Notes: generated from the sequence alone by a model not told the origin. DNA of 64,000 nucleotides from Thauera sp. 28 (GCF_000310145.2 NZ_AMXA01000020.1:1-64000), one strand, 5' to 3'; counted from the stretch's first letter, positions 36,359-45,989 are shown. Numbers and translations are program-made.

Positions 36359-37291
36359 ATGGACGCCAACCTGTTCACCTCGATGCTGTTCGCCACCGTG
36401 GTGGCCGGCACACCGCTCATCATCGTTGCCCTGGGACTACTGGTAAGCGAGAGGGCCGGTGTGCTCAACCTCGGCGCCGAAGGCATGATGGCCATGGGCG
36501 CAGTGACTGCCTTCGCCATCACCCATCACAGCGGCAGCCCCTGGCTGGGCGTGCTGGCCGGCATGAGCGCCGGCATGGCGATGGCGCTGCTGTTCGGCGT
36601 GCTTACACTCACCCTGATGGCCAACCAGGTCGCCTCGGGGCTGGCGCTGGCGATCTTCGGCGTCGGCCTGGCCGCATTCGTGGGCAAACCGTATGAGGCC
36701 GTAGCGCTGCAGGCAGTGCCGCCGATCCGCATCCCGTTCATCGCCGACATCCCGCTCATCGGCGAGGCGCTCTACAACCAGCAGTTGCTGGTGTACTTTT
36801 CCTGGGCGCTGTTCTGGGGCCTGCTGTGGTTCCTTTACCGCAGCCGTGCAGGCCTGGTGCTGCGCGCGGTAGGCGAATCGCCCGCCTCGGCGCATGCCAT
36901 CGGCTACCCGGTGATCCGCATCCGCTATCTGGCAGTCCTGTTCGGCGGCGCCATGGCGGGCATCGGCGGCGCCTTCCTGTCGGTGTTCTACACGCCGATG
37001 TGGGCAGAAGGCATGGTCGCCGGCCGCGGCTGGATCGCGCTCGCGCTGGTGGTGTTCGCTACCTGGCGGCCATTGCGGGTGATGATCGGCGCCTACCTGT
37101 TCGGCGGCGTGATGATCACCCAACTCTTCATCCAGGGCTCCGGGCTGCAGATCGACTTCCCATCGCAGTTCCTGTCATCGCTGCCCTACTGGGCAACGAT
37201 CGTGGTCCTGGTGGTGATCTCGCGCAACGTGAACACGATCCGGCTGAACTCGCCGCTCTCGCTCGGAAAGCCCTATCGGCCTGATGCCTGA
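36359..37291 (+). CDS. ABC transporter permease, nucleoside type (YufQ-like)
   Basis: A 310-residue partner permease with the paralogous motif ERAGVLNLGAEGMMAMGA near residue 30 and eight to nine helices. It completes the ATPase-permease-permease importer and is 13 bases after the first permease. The cluster's location next to purine-degradation genes favours purine or nucleoside substrates, which is an inference. Confidence 0.87.
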   Translation: MDANLFTSMLFATVVAGTPLIIVALGLLVSERAGVLNLGAEGMMAMGAVTAFAITHHSGSPWLGVLAGMSAGMAMALLFGVLTLTLMANQVASGLALAIFGVGLAAFVGKPYEAVALQAVPPIRIPFIADIPLIGEALYNQQLLVYFSWALFWGLLWFLYRSRAGLVLRAVGESPASAHAIGYPVIRIRYLAVLFGGAMAGIGGAFLSVFYTPMWAEGMVAGRGWIALALVVFATWRPLRVMIGAYLFGGVMITQLFIQGSGLQIDFPSQFLSSLPYWATIVVLVVISRNVNTIRLNSPLSLGKPYRPDA

Positions 37292-37305
37292 CGGGCACGC
37301 TGGAC

Positions 37306-37926
37306 CTAGCACTTCGCGCTCGGTCGCTCGGCGATGCGGTCGCGCCATGCCTGAAGGTTGTCCAACCCCTCGGTCCCCGGCCTGAACTTCATCAGGCCGC
37401 GGGCGAACTCGATCGCGCAGAAGGCAGTGATGTCGGCAATGGTGAAGCGCTCGCCGGCGACGAAGGCGCGCGTCGCGAGTTCCTCATCCAGCCAGCGTGC
37501 CACCTCGCGCACCTTCTCGCCTTGCGAACGGCCGAACTCAGGGAACTGCGGCTGCTCCAGAGGAGCCAGGCCGGGATGGGTATGGCGGATGCAGTTGGCG
37601 ATGCCACCGAACAGGTAGAACTCCATGCGCCGGTCCGCCATTTCGATGAAGGCGCGCTCCTCGAAGCTTGCCCCCATCAGGTTGGGCTCGGGATACAAGC
37701 CCTCGAGATAGGAACAGATGGCGCGCGTCTCTCCGAGCATGCGACCGTCGTCGAGTTCGAGCACCGGCACCTTGGCCAGCGGGCTCTTGGCACGAAAGTC
37801 CGAACTGCGATGCTCGTTCTTGCCGATCTCGACGACCACCTCTTCGATACCCCTGATGCCCTTCTCGGCAATGAACATCTGGACCCGGCGCGGATTGGGT
37901 GCGCGCGGCGAAATGTAGAGCTTCAT
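37306..37926 (-). CDS. Glutathione S-transferase family protein
   Basis: A 206-residue GST. The N-terminal thioredoxin fold (MKLYISPRAPNPRRVQMFIAEKG) contains the cis-Pro region KVPVLELDDGRMLGET, where VPVLE and E-T/S contact glutathione. The C-terminal helical domain ends FTIADITAFCAIEFA, the typical N-capping box. Serine or tyrosine catalysis is not obvious. It sits alone between the ABC importer and the purine permease and could be unrelated to them. Confidence 0.87.
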   Translation of the reverse strand: MKLYISPRAPNPRRVQMFIAEKGIRGIEEVVVEIGKNEHRSSDFRAKSPLAKVPVLELDDGRMLGETRAICSYLEGLYPEPNLMGASFEERAFIEMADRRMEFYLFGGIANCIRHTHPGLAPLEQPQFPEFGRSQGEKVREVARWLDEELATRAFVAGERFTIADITAFCAIEFARGLMKFRPGTEGLDNLQAWRDRIAERPSAKC

Positions 37927-38005
37927 GTGTTGTCCTCGGGGCGCAAGGCAGCGCCCGCTTCAACGGACGCCCGGCCCAGTGCTCGATGGTAGCGCGTGCA
38001 TGTTG

Positions 38006-38037
38006 CTTATGCAGCTATAAGCCGGGACGTATAAGTG
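38006..38037 (+). promoter_or_regulatory. Candidate LysR-type site upstream of the purine permease
   Basis: CTTAT-GCAGCT-ATAAG (38006..38021) is a 16-bp inverted repeat of LysR type, followed by TATAAGTG (38030..38037). The reverse complement CACTTATA also occurs in the urate-operon promoter at about 48669. It suggests a shared regulator. The rest of the 246-base gap upstream of the permease shows no gene. Confidence 0.35.
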
Positions 38038-38172
38038 CTATCAGAGGCCGCCAGTTTCCGAATCGGGGTCCGCTCCTAAACTGCGGGTACTGCACGACTG
38101 GAAGCAACACGCCTGCGAGCAGGCCGACAACGACAAACCAGGCCACAGCGCCAGAGACACGGAGACACCACA

Positions 38173-39510
38173 ATGAGCGGGACGACCCCAGCCTACCCCG
38201 ACCCGGCCAACCCGCCGCGCCCGGCCGTCGACGAGCACTCACCCGACTACATGCCGCCGCTGTCGCGCGCGATTCCGCTCGGCATCCAGCACATCATGGC
38301 GATGTTCGTCGGCAACATCACCCCCCCGATCATCATCGCCGGCGTGATCGGCGCGACCATGGACGAGCGCATCTTCCTGATCCAGGTGGCCCTTTTCGTC
38401 GCCGGCATCTGCACCCTGATCCAGTCGATCGGCATCGGCCCCATCGGCGCCCGCCTGCCCATCGTGCAGGGCACGAGCTTCGGTTTCCTGCCCGTGGCAC
38501 TGCCATTGGCGAAGGCCTTCGGGCTGCCCGCGGTACTCGGCGCATCGCTGGTTGCCGGCCTGCTGCAGGTGTTCCTGGGTGCCTTCCTGGGCCGCGTTCG
38601 CCACCTGTTCTCGCCGGTAGTGACCGGTATCGTCGTGCTGCTGATCGGGCTCATCCTGATGCCGGTCGGGCTGCGCTACGCCGCTGGCGGCGTAGGTGCA
38701 CCAGACTTTGCCGCGCCGCATCACCTGCTGCTGGCGCTGTTCGTGCTGATCGTGACCATCGGCTGCCACCAGTTCGGCCGCGGCTTCATCAAGCTCGCCT
38801 CGGTGCTGGTCGGTCTCGTCAGCGGCTACATCGTCGCGATCGTGCTGGGCTGGGTGGACTTCTCAAGGGTCGAGACAGCCGCCTGGTTCGCCGTGCCGCA
38901 GCCGATGGTGTTCGGCATGGAGTTCTCGCCCACCGCGATCCTGGGCATGTGCATCATCATGTTCGTGGTCGGCCTGGAGACGATCGGCAACATCTCGGCG
39001 ATCACGGTCAGCGGCGCCAAGCGTGCCGCCACCAACAAGGAGCTCTCGGGCGGCGTCATGGGCGATGGCGTGGCCACCGCCTTTGCCTCGGTCTTCAACA
39101 CCCTGCCCAACACCGCCTATGCGCAGAACGTCGGCCTGGTCGCACTGACCGGCGTGGTCAGCCGCCACGTGGTCACCATCGGCGGCATCGTGCTGATCGT
39201 GCTCGGCCTTTTCCCCAAGCTGTCGGCGGTGGCCTCGGCAATGCCCCCGGCCGTGCTCGGCGGCGCCGCCATCGTGATGTTCGGCATGATCGCCTCGGCG
39301 GGCGTCAAGATCCTCGCCGAGAACGAGCTCGATCAGCGCTCGATGCTGATCCTGGCCGTTTCGCTGAGCCTGGGCGTGGGCCTGCCGCTGGTGCCCGAGA
39401 TCAGCACCGCCGTACCCGAGCAGGTCGCCCTGCTGCTGAAGTCCGGCCTCATCCCGGCTGCGCTCGCTGCCCTCGTCCTCGATGCCGTGCTGCCCAAGCC
39501 GCGCCATTGA
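38173..39510 (+). CDS. NCS2-family purine (urate/xanthine) permease
   Basis: A 445-residue proton-coupled nucleobase transporter with about 14 membrane segments. The family signature is present as QNVGLVALTG, and GTSFGFLPV is seen in the third helix region. The Gly after Thr in the signature is more typical of xanthine/urate than uracil carriers. Location in a purine-catabolic region supports uptake of urate or xanthine. It is followed 41 bases later by a UspA gene, likely in one transcript. Confidence 0.88.
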   Translation: MSGTTPAYPDPANPPRPAVDEHSPDYMPPLSRAIPLGIQHIMAMFVGNITPPIIIAGVIGATMDERIFLIQVALFVAGICTLIQSIGIGPIGARLPIVQGTSFGFLPVALPLAKAFGLPAVLGASLVAGLLQVFLGAFLGRVRHLFSPVVTGIVVLLIGLILMPVGLRYAAGGVGAPDFAAPHHLLLALFVLIVTIGCHQFGRGFIKLASVLVGLVSGYIVAIVLGWVDFSRVETAAWFAVPQPMVFGMEFSPTAILGMCIIMFVVGLETIGNISAITVSGAKRAATNKELSGGVMGDGVATAFASVFNTLPNTAYAQNVGLVALTGVVSRHVVTIGGIVLIVLGLFPKLSAVASAMPPAVLGGAAIVMFGMIASAGVKILAENELDQRSMLILAVSLSLGVGLPLVPEISTAVPEQVALLLKSGLIPAALAALVLDAVLPKPRH

Positions 39511-39551
39511 GAAACCGCCACGCCAGCCCACGAGATTCCACGGAGACATCC

Positions 39552-40025
39552 ATGTCCTACGAGATCAGATCCATCCTCTACGCCTCCGACCTGACCCCGC
39601 GCTCACCTGCCGTGTTCCGTCATGCCGTAGGCCTCGCGCTCAGATTCGGCGCCAAGCTGCACGCCGTCACCGTGACCACGCCGACCACCTCCCTGCCCTT
39701 CACCGAGTTCATCAAGAAGGAAACGCTGGACGAGATCAAGGTCGCCGGCCGCAACCAGGCTGAATCCCTGCTGCAGCAGCGCATCGACATCTTCGCCGAG
39801 GCTCACCCCGACATGGACGTGAAGTCGGTGCTCACCAGCGTGCGCGCACTGGAGGGCGAACCCGCCCGCCAGATCCTCGACATGGCCAAGCACACCCTGG
39901 CCGACATGATCGTGATGGGTTCGCGCGGTCATAGCGCGATCGGCGAACTGCTGATCGGCTCGGTGGCACACAAGGTGACCATGAAGGCCGACGTACCGGT
40001 GGTACTGGTGCCGATCGACCGCTGA
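39552..40025 (+). CDS. Universal stress protein, UspA family
   Basis: A 157-residue UspA-fold protein. The ATP-binding signature appears as MGSRGHSAIGELLIGSVAHKV (GxRGx9GS), so it belongs to the nucleotide-binding subgroup. It lies directly behind the purine permease and is probably cotranscribed. UspA genes linked to transporters may modulate them, but no direct evidence is visible. A strong terminator follows. Confidence 0.9.
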   Translation: MSYEIRSILYASDLTPRSPAVFRHAVGLALRFGAKLHAVTVTTPTTSLPFTEFIKKETLDEIKVAGRNQAESLLQQRIDIFAEAHPDMDVKSVLTSVRALEGEPARQILDMAKHTLADMIVMGSRGHSAIGELLIGSVAHKVTMKADVPVVLVPIDR

Positions 40026-40046
40026 GCGACTGTTCGTCCGCAAGGA

Positions 40047-40080
40047 AAGGCCTCGGGGCGCCCTGCGCCGCCGAGGCCTT
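40047..40080. terminator. Bidirectional terminator between uspA and a carbamoylase gene
   Basis: AAGGCCTCGG pairs with CCGAGGCCTT, with an inner GGCG/CGCC pairing, between two convergent genes. GTTTGC follows on the plus strand and TTTCCTTG on the minus strand. Confidence 0.75.
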
Positions 40081-40087
40081 GTTTGCA

Positions 40088-41026
40088 TCACTCCGGCGGC
40101 AGGACCGCGCCCTTGCGCTCCACGATCAGGCCATAGGCCTGCGGTTCGCGGTGGCGGGCAAAGTTGAAGGTGGTGCTCTTGTACGACTGCGTCAGATCGA
40201 GGTCGCAGCGCGCCACCGCCAGTTCGTCGCCCAAGGTCGAGCACGCACCGACGATCTCGCCCGAGGGCGCGACGATGATCGAGTTGCCGATCTGCATCAC
40301 GCCCTCCTCGTTACCCGCCTTGCCCACACCTACCACCCAGCTGCCGTTCTGGTAGGCGCCGGACTGCATCACCAGCTGGTTGTGGAAGTGCGACAGGTTG
40401 TCGTGCTCGGGCGCGGGCGGATTGTGCACCGGGGTGTTGTAACCGATCAGCACCATCTCCACCCCCTGCAGCCCCATCACGCGGTAGGTCTCCGGCCAGC
40501 GGCGGTCGTTGCAGATCGCCATGCCGATGATGCCGCCGAAGGCGCGGAACACCGGAAAGCCGAGGTTACCGGTCTCGAAATAGCGCTTCTCCAGATGCTG
40601 GAACTGGCGCCAGGGCTCGTGCTCGGCATGGCCCGGAAGATGGATCTTGCGGTACTTGCCAACGATCGCGCCGGTCTTGTCGACCAGGATCGAGGTGTTG
40701 AAGTGGCGCGTGCGCCCCTCCTCCTCGGCCAGCTCCGCATAGCCGAGGTAAAAGCCGATGCCCAGCTCGCGCGCCGCCTCGAACAGCGGTCGGGTCTCCG
40801 GCCCGGGCATCTCCCGTTCGAAGAACTGGTCGATCTCGGCCTGGTCCTCGAAGTACCAGCGCGGAAAGAAGGTGGTGAGCGCGAGCTCGGGAAACACCAC
40901 CAGATCGCAGCCATGCTGGCTCGCCTGGGTAAGCAACGCAATCAGGCGGCTCACGACCTGGCTGCGGGTGTCGTTGCGGGCGATGGGGCCGAGCTGGGCG
41001 GCGCCGACGGTGACGATACGGGACAT
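40088..41026 (-). CDS. N-carbamoyl-D-amino acid hydrolase
   Basis: A 312-residue nitrilase-superfamily amidohydrolase that cleaves N-carbamoyl-D-amino acids to the D-amino acid, CO2 and ammonia. The catalytic triad falls exactly at Glu47 (FPELALTTFFPRW), Lys127 (GKYRKIHLPG) and Cys172 (ICNDRRWPET), as in the Agrobacterium enzyme, and several long stretches agree with that enzyme as I remember it. The ATG at 41026 follows the stop of the upstream gene by four bases. It is the last gene of a TRAP-transporter operon that also encodes an M20 carbamoylase/amidohydrolase and diaminopropionate ammonia-lyase. The substrate may therefore be a carbamoylated diamino acid. Confidence 0.88.
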   Translation of the reverse strand: MSRIVTVGAAQLGPIARNDTRSQVVSRLIALLTQASQHGCDLVVFPELALTTFFPRWYFEDQAEIDQFFEREMPGPETRPLFEAARELGIGFYLGYAELAEEEGRTRHFNTSILVDKTGAIVGKYRKIHLPGHAEHEPWRQFQHLEKRYFETGNLGFPVFRAFGGIIGMAICNDRRWPETYRVMGLQGVEMVLIGYNTPVHNPPAPEHDNLSHFHNQLVMQSGAYQNGSWVVGVGKAGNEEGVMQIGNSIIVAPSGEIVGACSTLGDELAVARCDLDLTQSYKSTTFNFARHREPQAYGLIVERKGAVLPPE

Positions 41027-41030
41027 GGAT

Positions 41031-42287
41031 TCAGGCTCCCTCGTTGGCAAGTTGGAGCAGGGTCGCAAACAGCACGCGCAAGCCGGCGACGAGGTCTGCG
41101 GGCTGGGTGTGTTCGGCCGGGTTGTGGCTGATGCCGCCGACGCTGGGGACGAAGATCATGGCGGTCGGGCAGATGCGCGCCAGCATCTGAGCATCATGCC
41201 CGGCGCCCGAGGTCATGCGGCGGTGGGTGTAACCGAGCGCCTCGGCGTGGGCGACGATGCGGGCCGCGATGCCGGGGTCGAAACGTACCGGCTCGAAGCG
41301 CGCCAGGCGCTGCGTGCTGATGCTCACCCCCTCGGTCGCCGCCAGCTCGTCGAGAAAGGCCGCCAGGCGGGTCTCGGCCCGCTGCAGCAGCGCCTCGTCG
41401 GTGTTGCGCAGATCGACGGTGAGCGACGCACGCGCGGCGATGACGTTGATCAGGTTGGGGGTCAGATCCACCTTGCCCACGGTACCGACCTGGTCGCCGC
41501 CCATCTCGCGCGTGAGCGCGCGCACGAAGTGCGCTACCGCGGCCGCGGCGTAGCCCGCATCGTGACGCATTCGCATCGGCGTGGTGCCGGCATGGTTGGA
41601 CTGGCCGACGATGTCGACCTGCTGCCAGGAGATGCCCTGCAGGTTCTCCACGGCGCCGATGGTGATCCCCTCGAGATCGAGCACCGGCCCCTGCTCGACG
41701 TGCAGTTCGACGAAGGCGGCAGGACGGATGCCACCCAGCGGTGCCGAACCGGCGTAGTCGATGCGGGCCAGCTCCTCGCCCAGCACGGCGCCGTCGATCG
41801 CGCGCGTGGCAAGCGCCTCGTCCAGCGCCAGCCCGCCCGCGTAGACCAGCGAGCCGAGCATGTCGGGTGCAAAGCGCGCGCCCTCCTCGTTGGTGAAGAA
41901 AGCCACCACCAGCGGCCGCTCGGTGCTGACACCGGCGTCATTGAGCGCAGCGACGACCTCGAGCCCGGCGAGCACCCCGTAGTTGCCGTCATAGGCGCCG
42001 CCGGTACGCACGGTGTCGATGTGCGAGCCGGTCATCACCGGCGCCAGATCGGCCCGACGCCCGGGGCGCAGGCCGAAGACGTTGCCAATGGGGTCGATCG
42101 ACACCTGCAGGCCGAGCTCGCGCATCCAGCCGACGACGAGATCGCGGCCGCGGCGGTCGTCGTCGGTGAGCGCCAGCCGGCAGCACGCACCGGATCCGGT
42201 GCGGCCAATGTCGGCCAGCGCCGCCAGGCGCGCGAGCAGGCGCGCGCCATCGGGCTCGACGCCCGGGGCCTGGGAGACTGTCGTCAT
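41031..42287 (-). CDS. M20-family N-carbamoyl-L-amino acid hydrolase / allantoate amidohydrolase
   Basis: A 418-residue metal-dependent hydrolase of the HyuC/AllC subfamily. Metal ligands are visible in GSHIDTV, GGAYDGNYG, NEEGARF, ELHVEQG and the C-terminal SHNPAEHT. Such enzymes remove carbamoyl groups from L-ureido acids or degrade allantoate. Allantoate here already has allantoicase (51956), so an L-carbamoylase role is more likely. The start overlaps the stop of the ammonia-lyase gene by four bases (ATGA), indicating coupling. Confidence 0.85.
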   Translation of the reverse strand: MTTVSQAPGVEPDGARLLARLAALADIGRTGSGACCRLALTDDDRRGRDLVVGWMRELGLQVSIDPIGNVFGLRPGRRADLAPVMTGSHIDTVRTGGAYDGNYGVLAGLEVVAALNDAGVSTERPLVVAFFTNEEGARFAPDMLGSLVYAGGLALDEALATRAIDGAVLGEELARIDYAGSAPLGGIRPAAFVELHVEQGPVLDLEGITIGAVENLQGISWQQVDIVGQSNHAGTTPMRMRHDAGYAAAAVAHFVRALTREMGGDQVGTVGKVDLTPNLINVIAARASLTVDLRNTDEALLQRAETRLAAFLDELAATEGVSISTQRLARFEPVRFDPGIAARIVAHAEALGYTHRRMTSGAGHDAQMLARICPTAMIFVPSVGGISHNPAEHTQPADLVAGLRVLFATLLQLANEGA

Positions 42288-43510
42288 GCCAGCACCTCCT
42301 CGGCCGACCTGCCCACCACCTCCCGGTAGATCACCGGGTCGGTGTCGCCCTCGCTGCCGATCAGCAGCACACGCGCATTCGCATCCAGGCCAAGCGCCTG
42401 CCTCACGGCGGGCTCACCCGCAGCCGCCAGCAGCAGGCCCAGCCCGGTGCCGCCGGTCTCGCCGGACACGATCGCCGCATCACCATCCTGCGGCAAAGCG
42501 AACACCCGCATCGCCTCAAGCGCGAAGCGGTCGCCCACGGTGGCGTAATGGTTCGCGCCGCCGCTGAGGATCTCCCAGGCCACCGGCGACACCTCGCCGC
42601 AGGCCAGTCCGGCCATCACGGTGTCGAGATCGCCGTGCACCGCCACCGGCCGGCCCGCCTGGCCACTCTGGAAGAAGCAATCGGCCTGCTCGGGCTCTGC
42701 GATGATGAACACCGGCCGCCGCTCACCCCAGGCCAGCCAGAAGGCCGCGCAAACCGAAGCCGCAAGCGCGCCGACACCGGCCTGCACGATGACGTGCGTG
42801 GGCAGCTCATCGCCGAGCTGGCGCACCATCTCGCGCGCCATCACGCCGTAGCCGTGCATGACGTCGATCGGGATGTCGCGGTAACCCTCGTAGGTGGTGT
42901 CCGAGACCACCGTCCAGCCGTTGCGCTCGGCCTCGGCCGCGGCGTGGCGGACGGAGTCGTCGTAGTTGCCGGGCACGCGGATCACCTCGGCGCCGTAGTG
43001 CGCGATCGCCGCACGCCGGCCCTCGCTGACCGTGGCGTGGATGTAGATCACACAGCGGCAACCGAAGAGCTGCGCCCCCCAGGCCACGGAGCGGCCGTGA
43101 TTGCCGTCGGTGGCGCAGGTAACGGTGAGCGCGCTGACGATGTCGCGATACTGTCCGGCGAGGATCTCCGCCGGTGTTGCCTGGTGACCGCCATGGGCCG
43201 CGGCGATCGCCTTCTGGATGAGGCGAAACACCGCATAGGCGCCGCCCAGCGCCTTGAAGCTCTTGAGCCCAAAGCGGCTGCTCTCGTCCTTGTACCAGAG
43301 CGCACCAAGGCCAAGGCGCGACGCCAGCGCCGGCAGCGTATGCAGGGGCGTCGGGGCGTAGCCCGGCCATTGCGAGATCTCGCGCTCGGCGGCGTCGAAG
43401 CCCTCGCAACTGAGGATCGCCGCGCGCGCCTCGCCATAGGGGGTGGTCGCGGAAACCGCGAGTGGATTGGGATAGCTTGCGATGCCCTCGGCACGCAGGA
43501 TCTGTGTCAT
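42284..43510 (-). CDS. dpaL: Diaminopropionate ammonia-lyase
   Basis: A 408-residue fold-type II PLP enzyme clearly homologous to E. coli YgeX. It converts 2,3-diaminopropionate to pyruvate and two ammonia. The PLP lysine is Lys86 in SFKALGG; TDGNHGRSVAWGAQ carries the phosphate-binding loop and the aspartate that, in enteric enzymes as I recall, acts on the D-isomer. SGGANHY and GETGGTGLGLLLA are further cofactor contacts. The ATG at 43510 (MTQILRAEG) was chosen. It is the first catabolic gene after the TRAP genes and is coupled to the M20 hydrolase. Confidence 0.9.
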   Translation of the reverse strand: MTQILRAEGIASYPNPLAVSATTPYGEARAAILSCEGFDAAEREISQWPGYAPTPLHTLPALASRLGLGALWYKDESSRFGLKSFKALGGAYAVFRLIQKAIAAAHGGHQATPAEILAGQYRDIVSALTVTCATDGNHGRSVAWGAQLFGCRCVIYIHATVSEGRRAAIAHYGAEVIRVPGNYDDSVRHAAAEAERNGWTVVSDTTYEGYRDIPIDVMHGYGVMAREMVRQLGDELPTHVIVQAGVGALAASVCAAFWLAWGERRPVFIIAEPEQADCFFQSGQAGRPVAVHGDLDTVMAGLACGEVSPVAWEILSGGANHYATVGDRFALEAMRVFALPQDGDAAIVSGETGGTGLGLLLAAAGEPAVRQALGLDANARVLLIGSEGDTDPVIYREVVGRSAEEVLA

Positions 43511-43576
43511 TGCCGTTCGTCCTCCGGCTGCACGCCGCGGGCGGGCGTGCAGCCGCATGGTTATTGTGGTGAAGCC

Positions 43577-44614
43577 TTACTTGACCTGCTCGATGTTGGC
43601 GAGCATGGCGTCGAGCATGTCGATGCCCTCGGCGCCCAGCTGCTGCTCGATCACTGCCCGCACGGCGGGCTGCGCGACGGCGGCGAACTTCTGCAGCTCG
43701 GCCTCGGGAATGGCGTTGACCTGCATGCGCTGGCCGAGCTTGGGCAGGCCCTTGTCGGCCGAGGCCTCGATGATGCGCGAAATGCCGCGCCCGGCGTCCA
43801 CCGCCACCGCCGCAGCCGAATCCACGACTGCACGCTCTTCCGCCGTCAAGCCGTCGTAGAACGCCTGATTCATCGTCCACACGTAGGGCGTGATGACATG
43901 GTTGGTGATCGACAGGAACTTCTGCACCTCGTCGAACTTGGCAAAGGCGATGATCGGGACCGGGTTCATCTGGCCGTCGGCGACGCCGGTCTGCAGGGCG
44001 GTGTACACCTCGGCCCAGGGCAGCGGCGTGGGCTGGCCGCCGAGCGACTTCACCGTGGCCTCATGGGTCGGCAGCGTCATCGTGCGGATACGCAGGCCGC
44101 CAAGGTCGGCCGCAGTCTGGATCGGGCGCTTGGAGTTGCTGATGGCGAAGAAACCGCCCGAGTCGAGCAGACCGAGCACCTTGAGCCCGGTCTTGGCCGA
44201 CAGGTCGGCGGCAAACTTCTGACCGAAGGGGCTGCCGAGGTCCATCACCTTGTGCACCACGCCGATGTTCGGGAAAGCGAACGGCATGTCGAACACGCCG
44301 ACCATCTTGTAGTGGGCGGAGATGCCGCCCGCAGACGAGATGACCGATTGCACCAGGCCATCGCGCACCTGCTGGATCACCTCGTCGTCCTTGCCGAGCT
44401 GGCCGTTGGGGAAGAGCTGCACCTTGACGCTGCCATTGGTGCCGGTCTCGACCAGACTCTTGAACACCGCTGCCATCGCACCGGAATGGCTGTCGAAGGG
44501 GCTGTCGGGGTTGAGGTGGGCCAGGCGGATGGTCTTCTGCGCGAACGCGGGCGACGCGAGCATGGCGGTTGCCGCAAGGGCAGTGACGGCAAGTTTCTTC
44601 AGCGAGATCATCAT
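43577..44614 (-). CDS. TRAP transporter solute-binding protein, DctP family
   Basis: A 345-residue periplasmic binding protein with a signal peptide (LKKLAVTALAATAMLASPAFAQ). The conserved arginine that grips a substrate carboxylate lies in GGLRIRTMTLPTHEA at about residue 175. It delivers an organic acid or amino acid to the DctQM permease encoded behind it. Neighbouring enzymes suggest a ureido or diamino acid. It precedes dpaL by 66 bases. Confidence 0.9.
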   Translation of the reverse strand: MMISLKKLAVTALAATAMLASPAFAQKTIRLAHLNPDSPFDSHSGAMAAVFKSLVETGTNGSVKVQLFPNGQLGKDDEVIQQVRDGLVQSVISSAGGISAHYKMVGVFDMPFAFPNIGVVHKVMDLGSPFGQKFAADLSAKTGLKVLGLLDSGGFFAISNSKRPIQTAADLGGLRIRTMTLPTHEATVKSLGGQPTPLPWAEVYTALQTGVADGQMNPVPIIAFAKFDEVQKFLSITNHVITPYVWTMNQAFYDGLTAEERAVVDSAAAVAVDAGRGISRIIEASADKGLPKLGQRMQVNAIPEAELQKFAAVAQPAVRAVIEQQLGAEGIDMLDAMLANIEQVK

Positions 44615-44690
44615 GCTTACTCCAGGGCTAGGGTGAAGGGGTACGGCAGGGGATTCAACGAAGGGGATGAAACAACGGCAAACCTGCGCC

Positions 44691-45989
44691 TCAACTCGCG
44701 GTCAGGCCAAGCAGCCGAGGCACGGCCAGCGTCAGGCTCGGCCAGTACGCCACCGCGAACAGCACCGCGATCTCGGCGAGCAGGAAAGGCCACAGCGAGT
44801 GCGCGATGCGTTCGATCTTCTCGCCGGTGACCGAGGCCAGCACGAACAGGCAGGCGCCCACCGGTGGCGTCATCAGCGAGATGTTGAGCGCGAGCACGAT
44901 CATGATTCCGGCGTGGATCGGGTCCATGCCGATGGTCACCGTCAGCGGCGCCAGCACCGGTGCGAGGATGATGAGCAGCGCGTTGATGTCCATGAACATG
45001 CCGATCAGCAGCAGCAACGCCAGGATCAGCGCGATGATCACGGCCGGCTCGGACGACACCGCCAGGAAGGCGGCCGCGATCGCCTGCGGGATCTGGTTGA
45101 AGGTCATCCACCAGCCGACAATCGAAGCCGAGGCGATGATCAGGAACACCACCCCGGTGATGCGCGCGGTGCGCACCAGCATGTCGACCAGATCGCCCCA
45201 GCCCACCTTGCGATACACGAACACCCCCATCACCAGGGCGTAGAAGACCGCGATCGAGGCCGCCTCGGTCGGCGTGGTGATGCCGCCAAGGATGGCGCCG
45301 AGGATCATCACCGGCATCAGCAGCGCGGCAAAGCCGTCCTTGAAGGCGACGAGGATGCGGCGCAGGCTGGGCCGGTGCTCGCTCTTGGGCAGGTTGAGCC
45401 GGCGCCCGAGCGCAGCAATCACCGCCATGCAAACCAGGCAGATCAGCAGCCCGGGCAGGATGCCGGCGGCGAACAGGCCGGCCACCGACACCCCCATCAG
45501 CGAACCATAGATCACCATCAGGTTCGACGGCGGGATGGTCGGCCCGATGATCGAGCCCGCCGCGGTGACCGCACAGGCGAAGGGCCGGGTGTAGCCCTTC
45601 TTGACCATGGCCGGCACAAGGGTGTTGCCGAAGGCCGCGGCGTCGGCCGTCGCCGCGCCCGACAGGCCGGCGAACATCACCGAGGCGACCATGTTGGAAT
45701 GTGCCATGCCGCCGCGCAGGTAGCCCACCAGTGCATCGGCCAGGCCGATCAGGCGATCGGTGATACCCGAACGGTTCATGATCTCGCCAGCGAGGATGAA
45801 GAAGGGCATGGCGAGGAAAGTGAACAAGTCCAGGCCGGCGAAGAAGCGGTCCGGCGCCATGGTGAGGAAGCGACCACTGGAGTCGATGCTCCACATGCCG
45901 ACCATGCCAGTGATGCCGAGCACGTAGCCGACGGGCATGCCAAGCACCATCAGCACGACGAAGGTAAGGGCGACCGTGATCATGGGCAC
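44691..45989 (-). CDS. TRAP transporter large permease, DctM family
   Basis: A 432-residue membrane protein with about 12 helices and DctM hallmarks such as PFFILAGEIMNRSG and IGPTIPPSNLMVIYG. It is the transport channel driven by a sodium gradient in known members. It overlaps the DctQ gene by ten bases and lies 76 bases before the binding-protein gene. Confidence 0.92.
   Translation of the reverse strand: MPMITVALTFVVLMVLGMPVGYVLGITGMVGMWSIDSSGRFLTMAPDRFFAGLDLFTFLAMPFFILAGEIMNRSGITDRLIGLADALVGYLRGGMAHSNMVASVMFAGLSGAATADAAAFGNTLVPAMVKKGYTRPFACAVTAAGSIIGPTIPPSNLMVIYGSLMGVSVAGLFAAGILPGLLICLVCMAVIAALGRRLNLPKSEHRPSLRRILVAFKDGFAALLMPVMILGAILGGITTPTEAASIAVFYALVMGVFVYRKVGWGDLVDMLVRTARITGVVFLIIASASIVGWWMTFNQIPQAIAAAFLAVSSEPAVIIALILALLLLIGMFMDINALLIILAPVLAPLTVTIGMDPIHAGIMIVLALNISLMTPPVGACLFVLASVTGEKIERIAHSLWPFLLAEIAVLFAVAYWPSLTLAVPRLLGLTAS

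Noticed and set aside
38015-38242. A 75-codon minus-strand frame with one hydrophobic stretch upstream of the NCS2 gene
   Set aside because: It overlaps the start of a certain gene and has no start signal; hydrophobicity alone is not enough.
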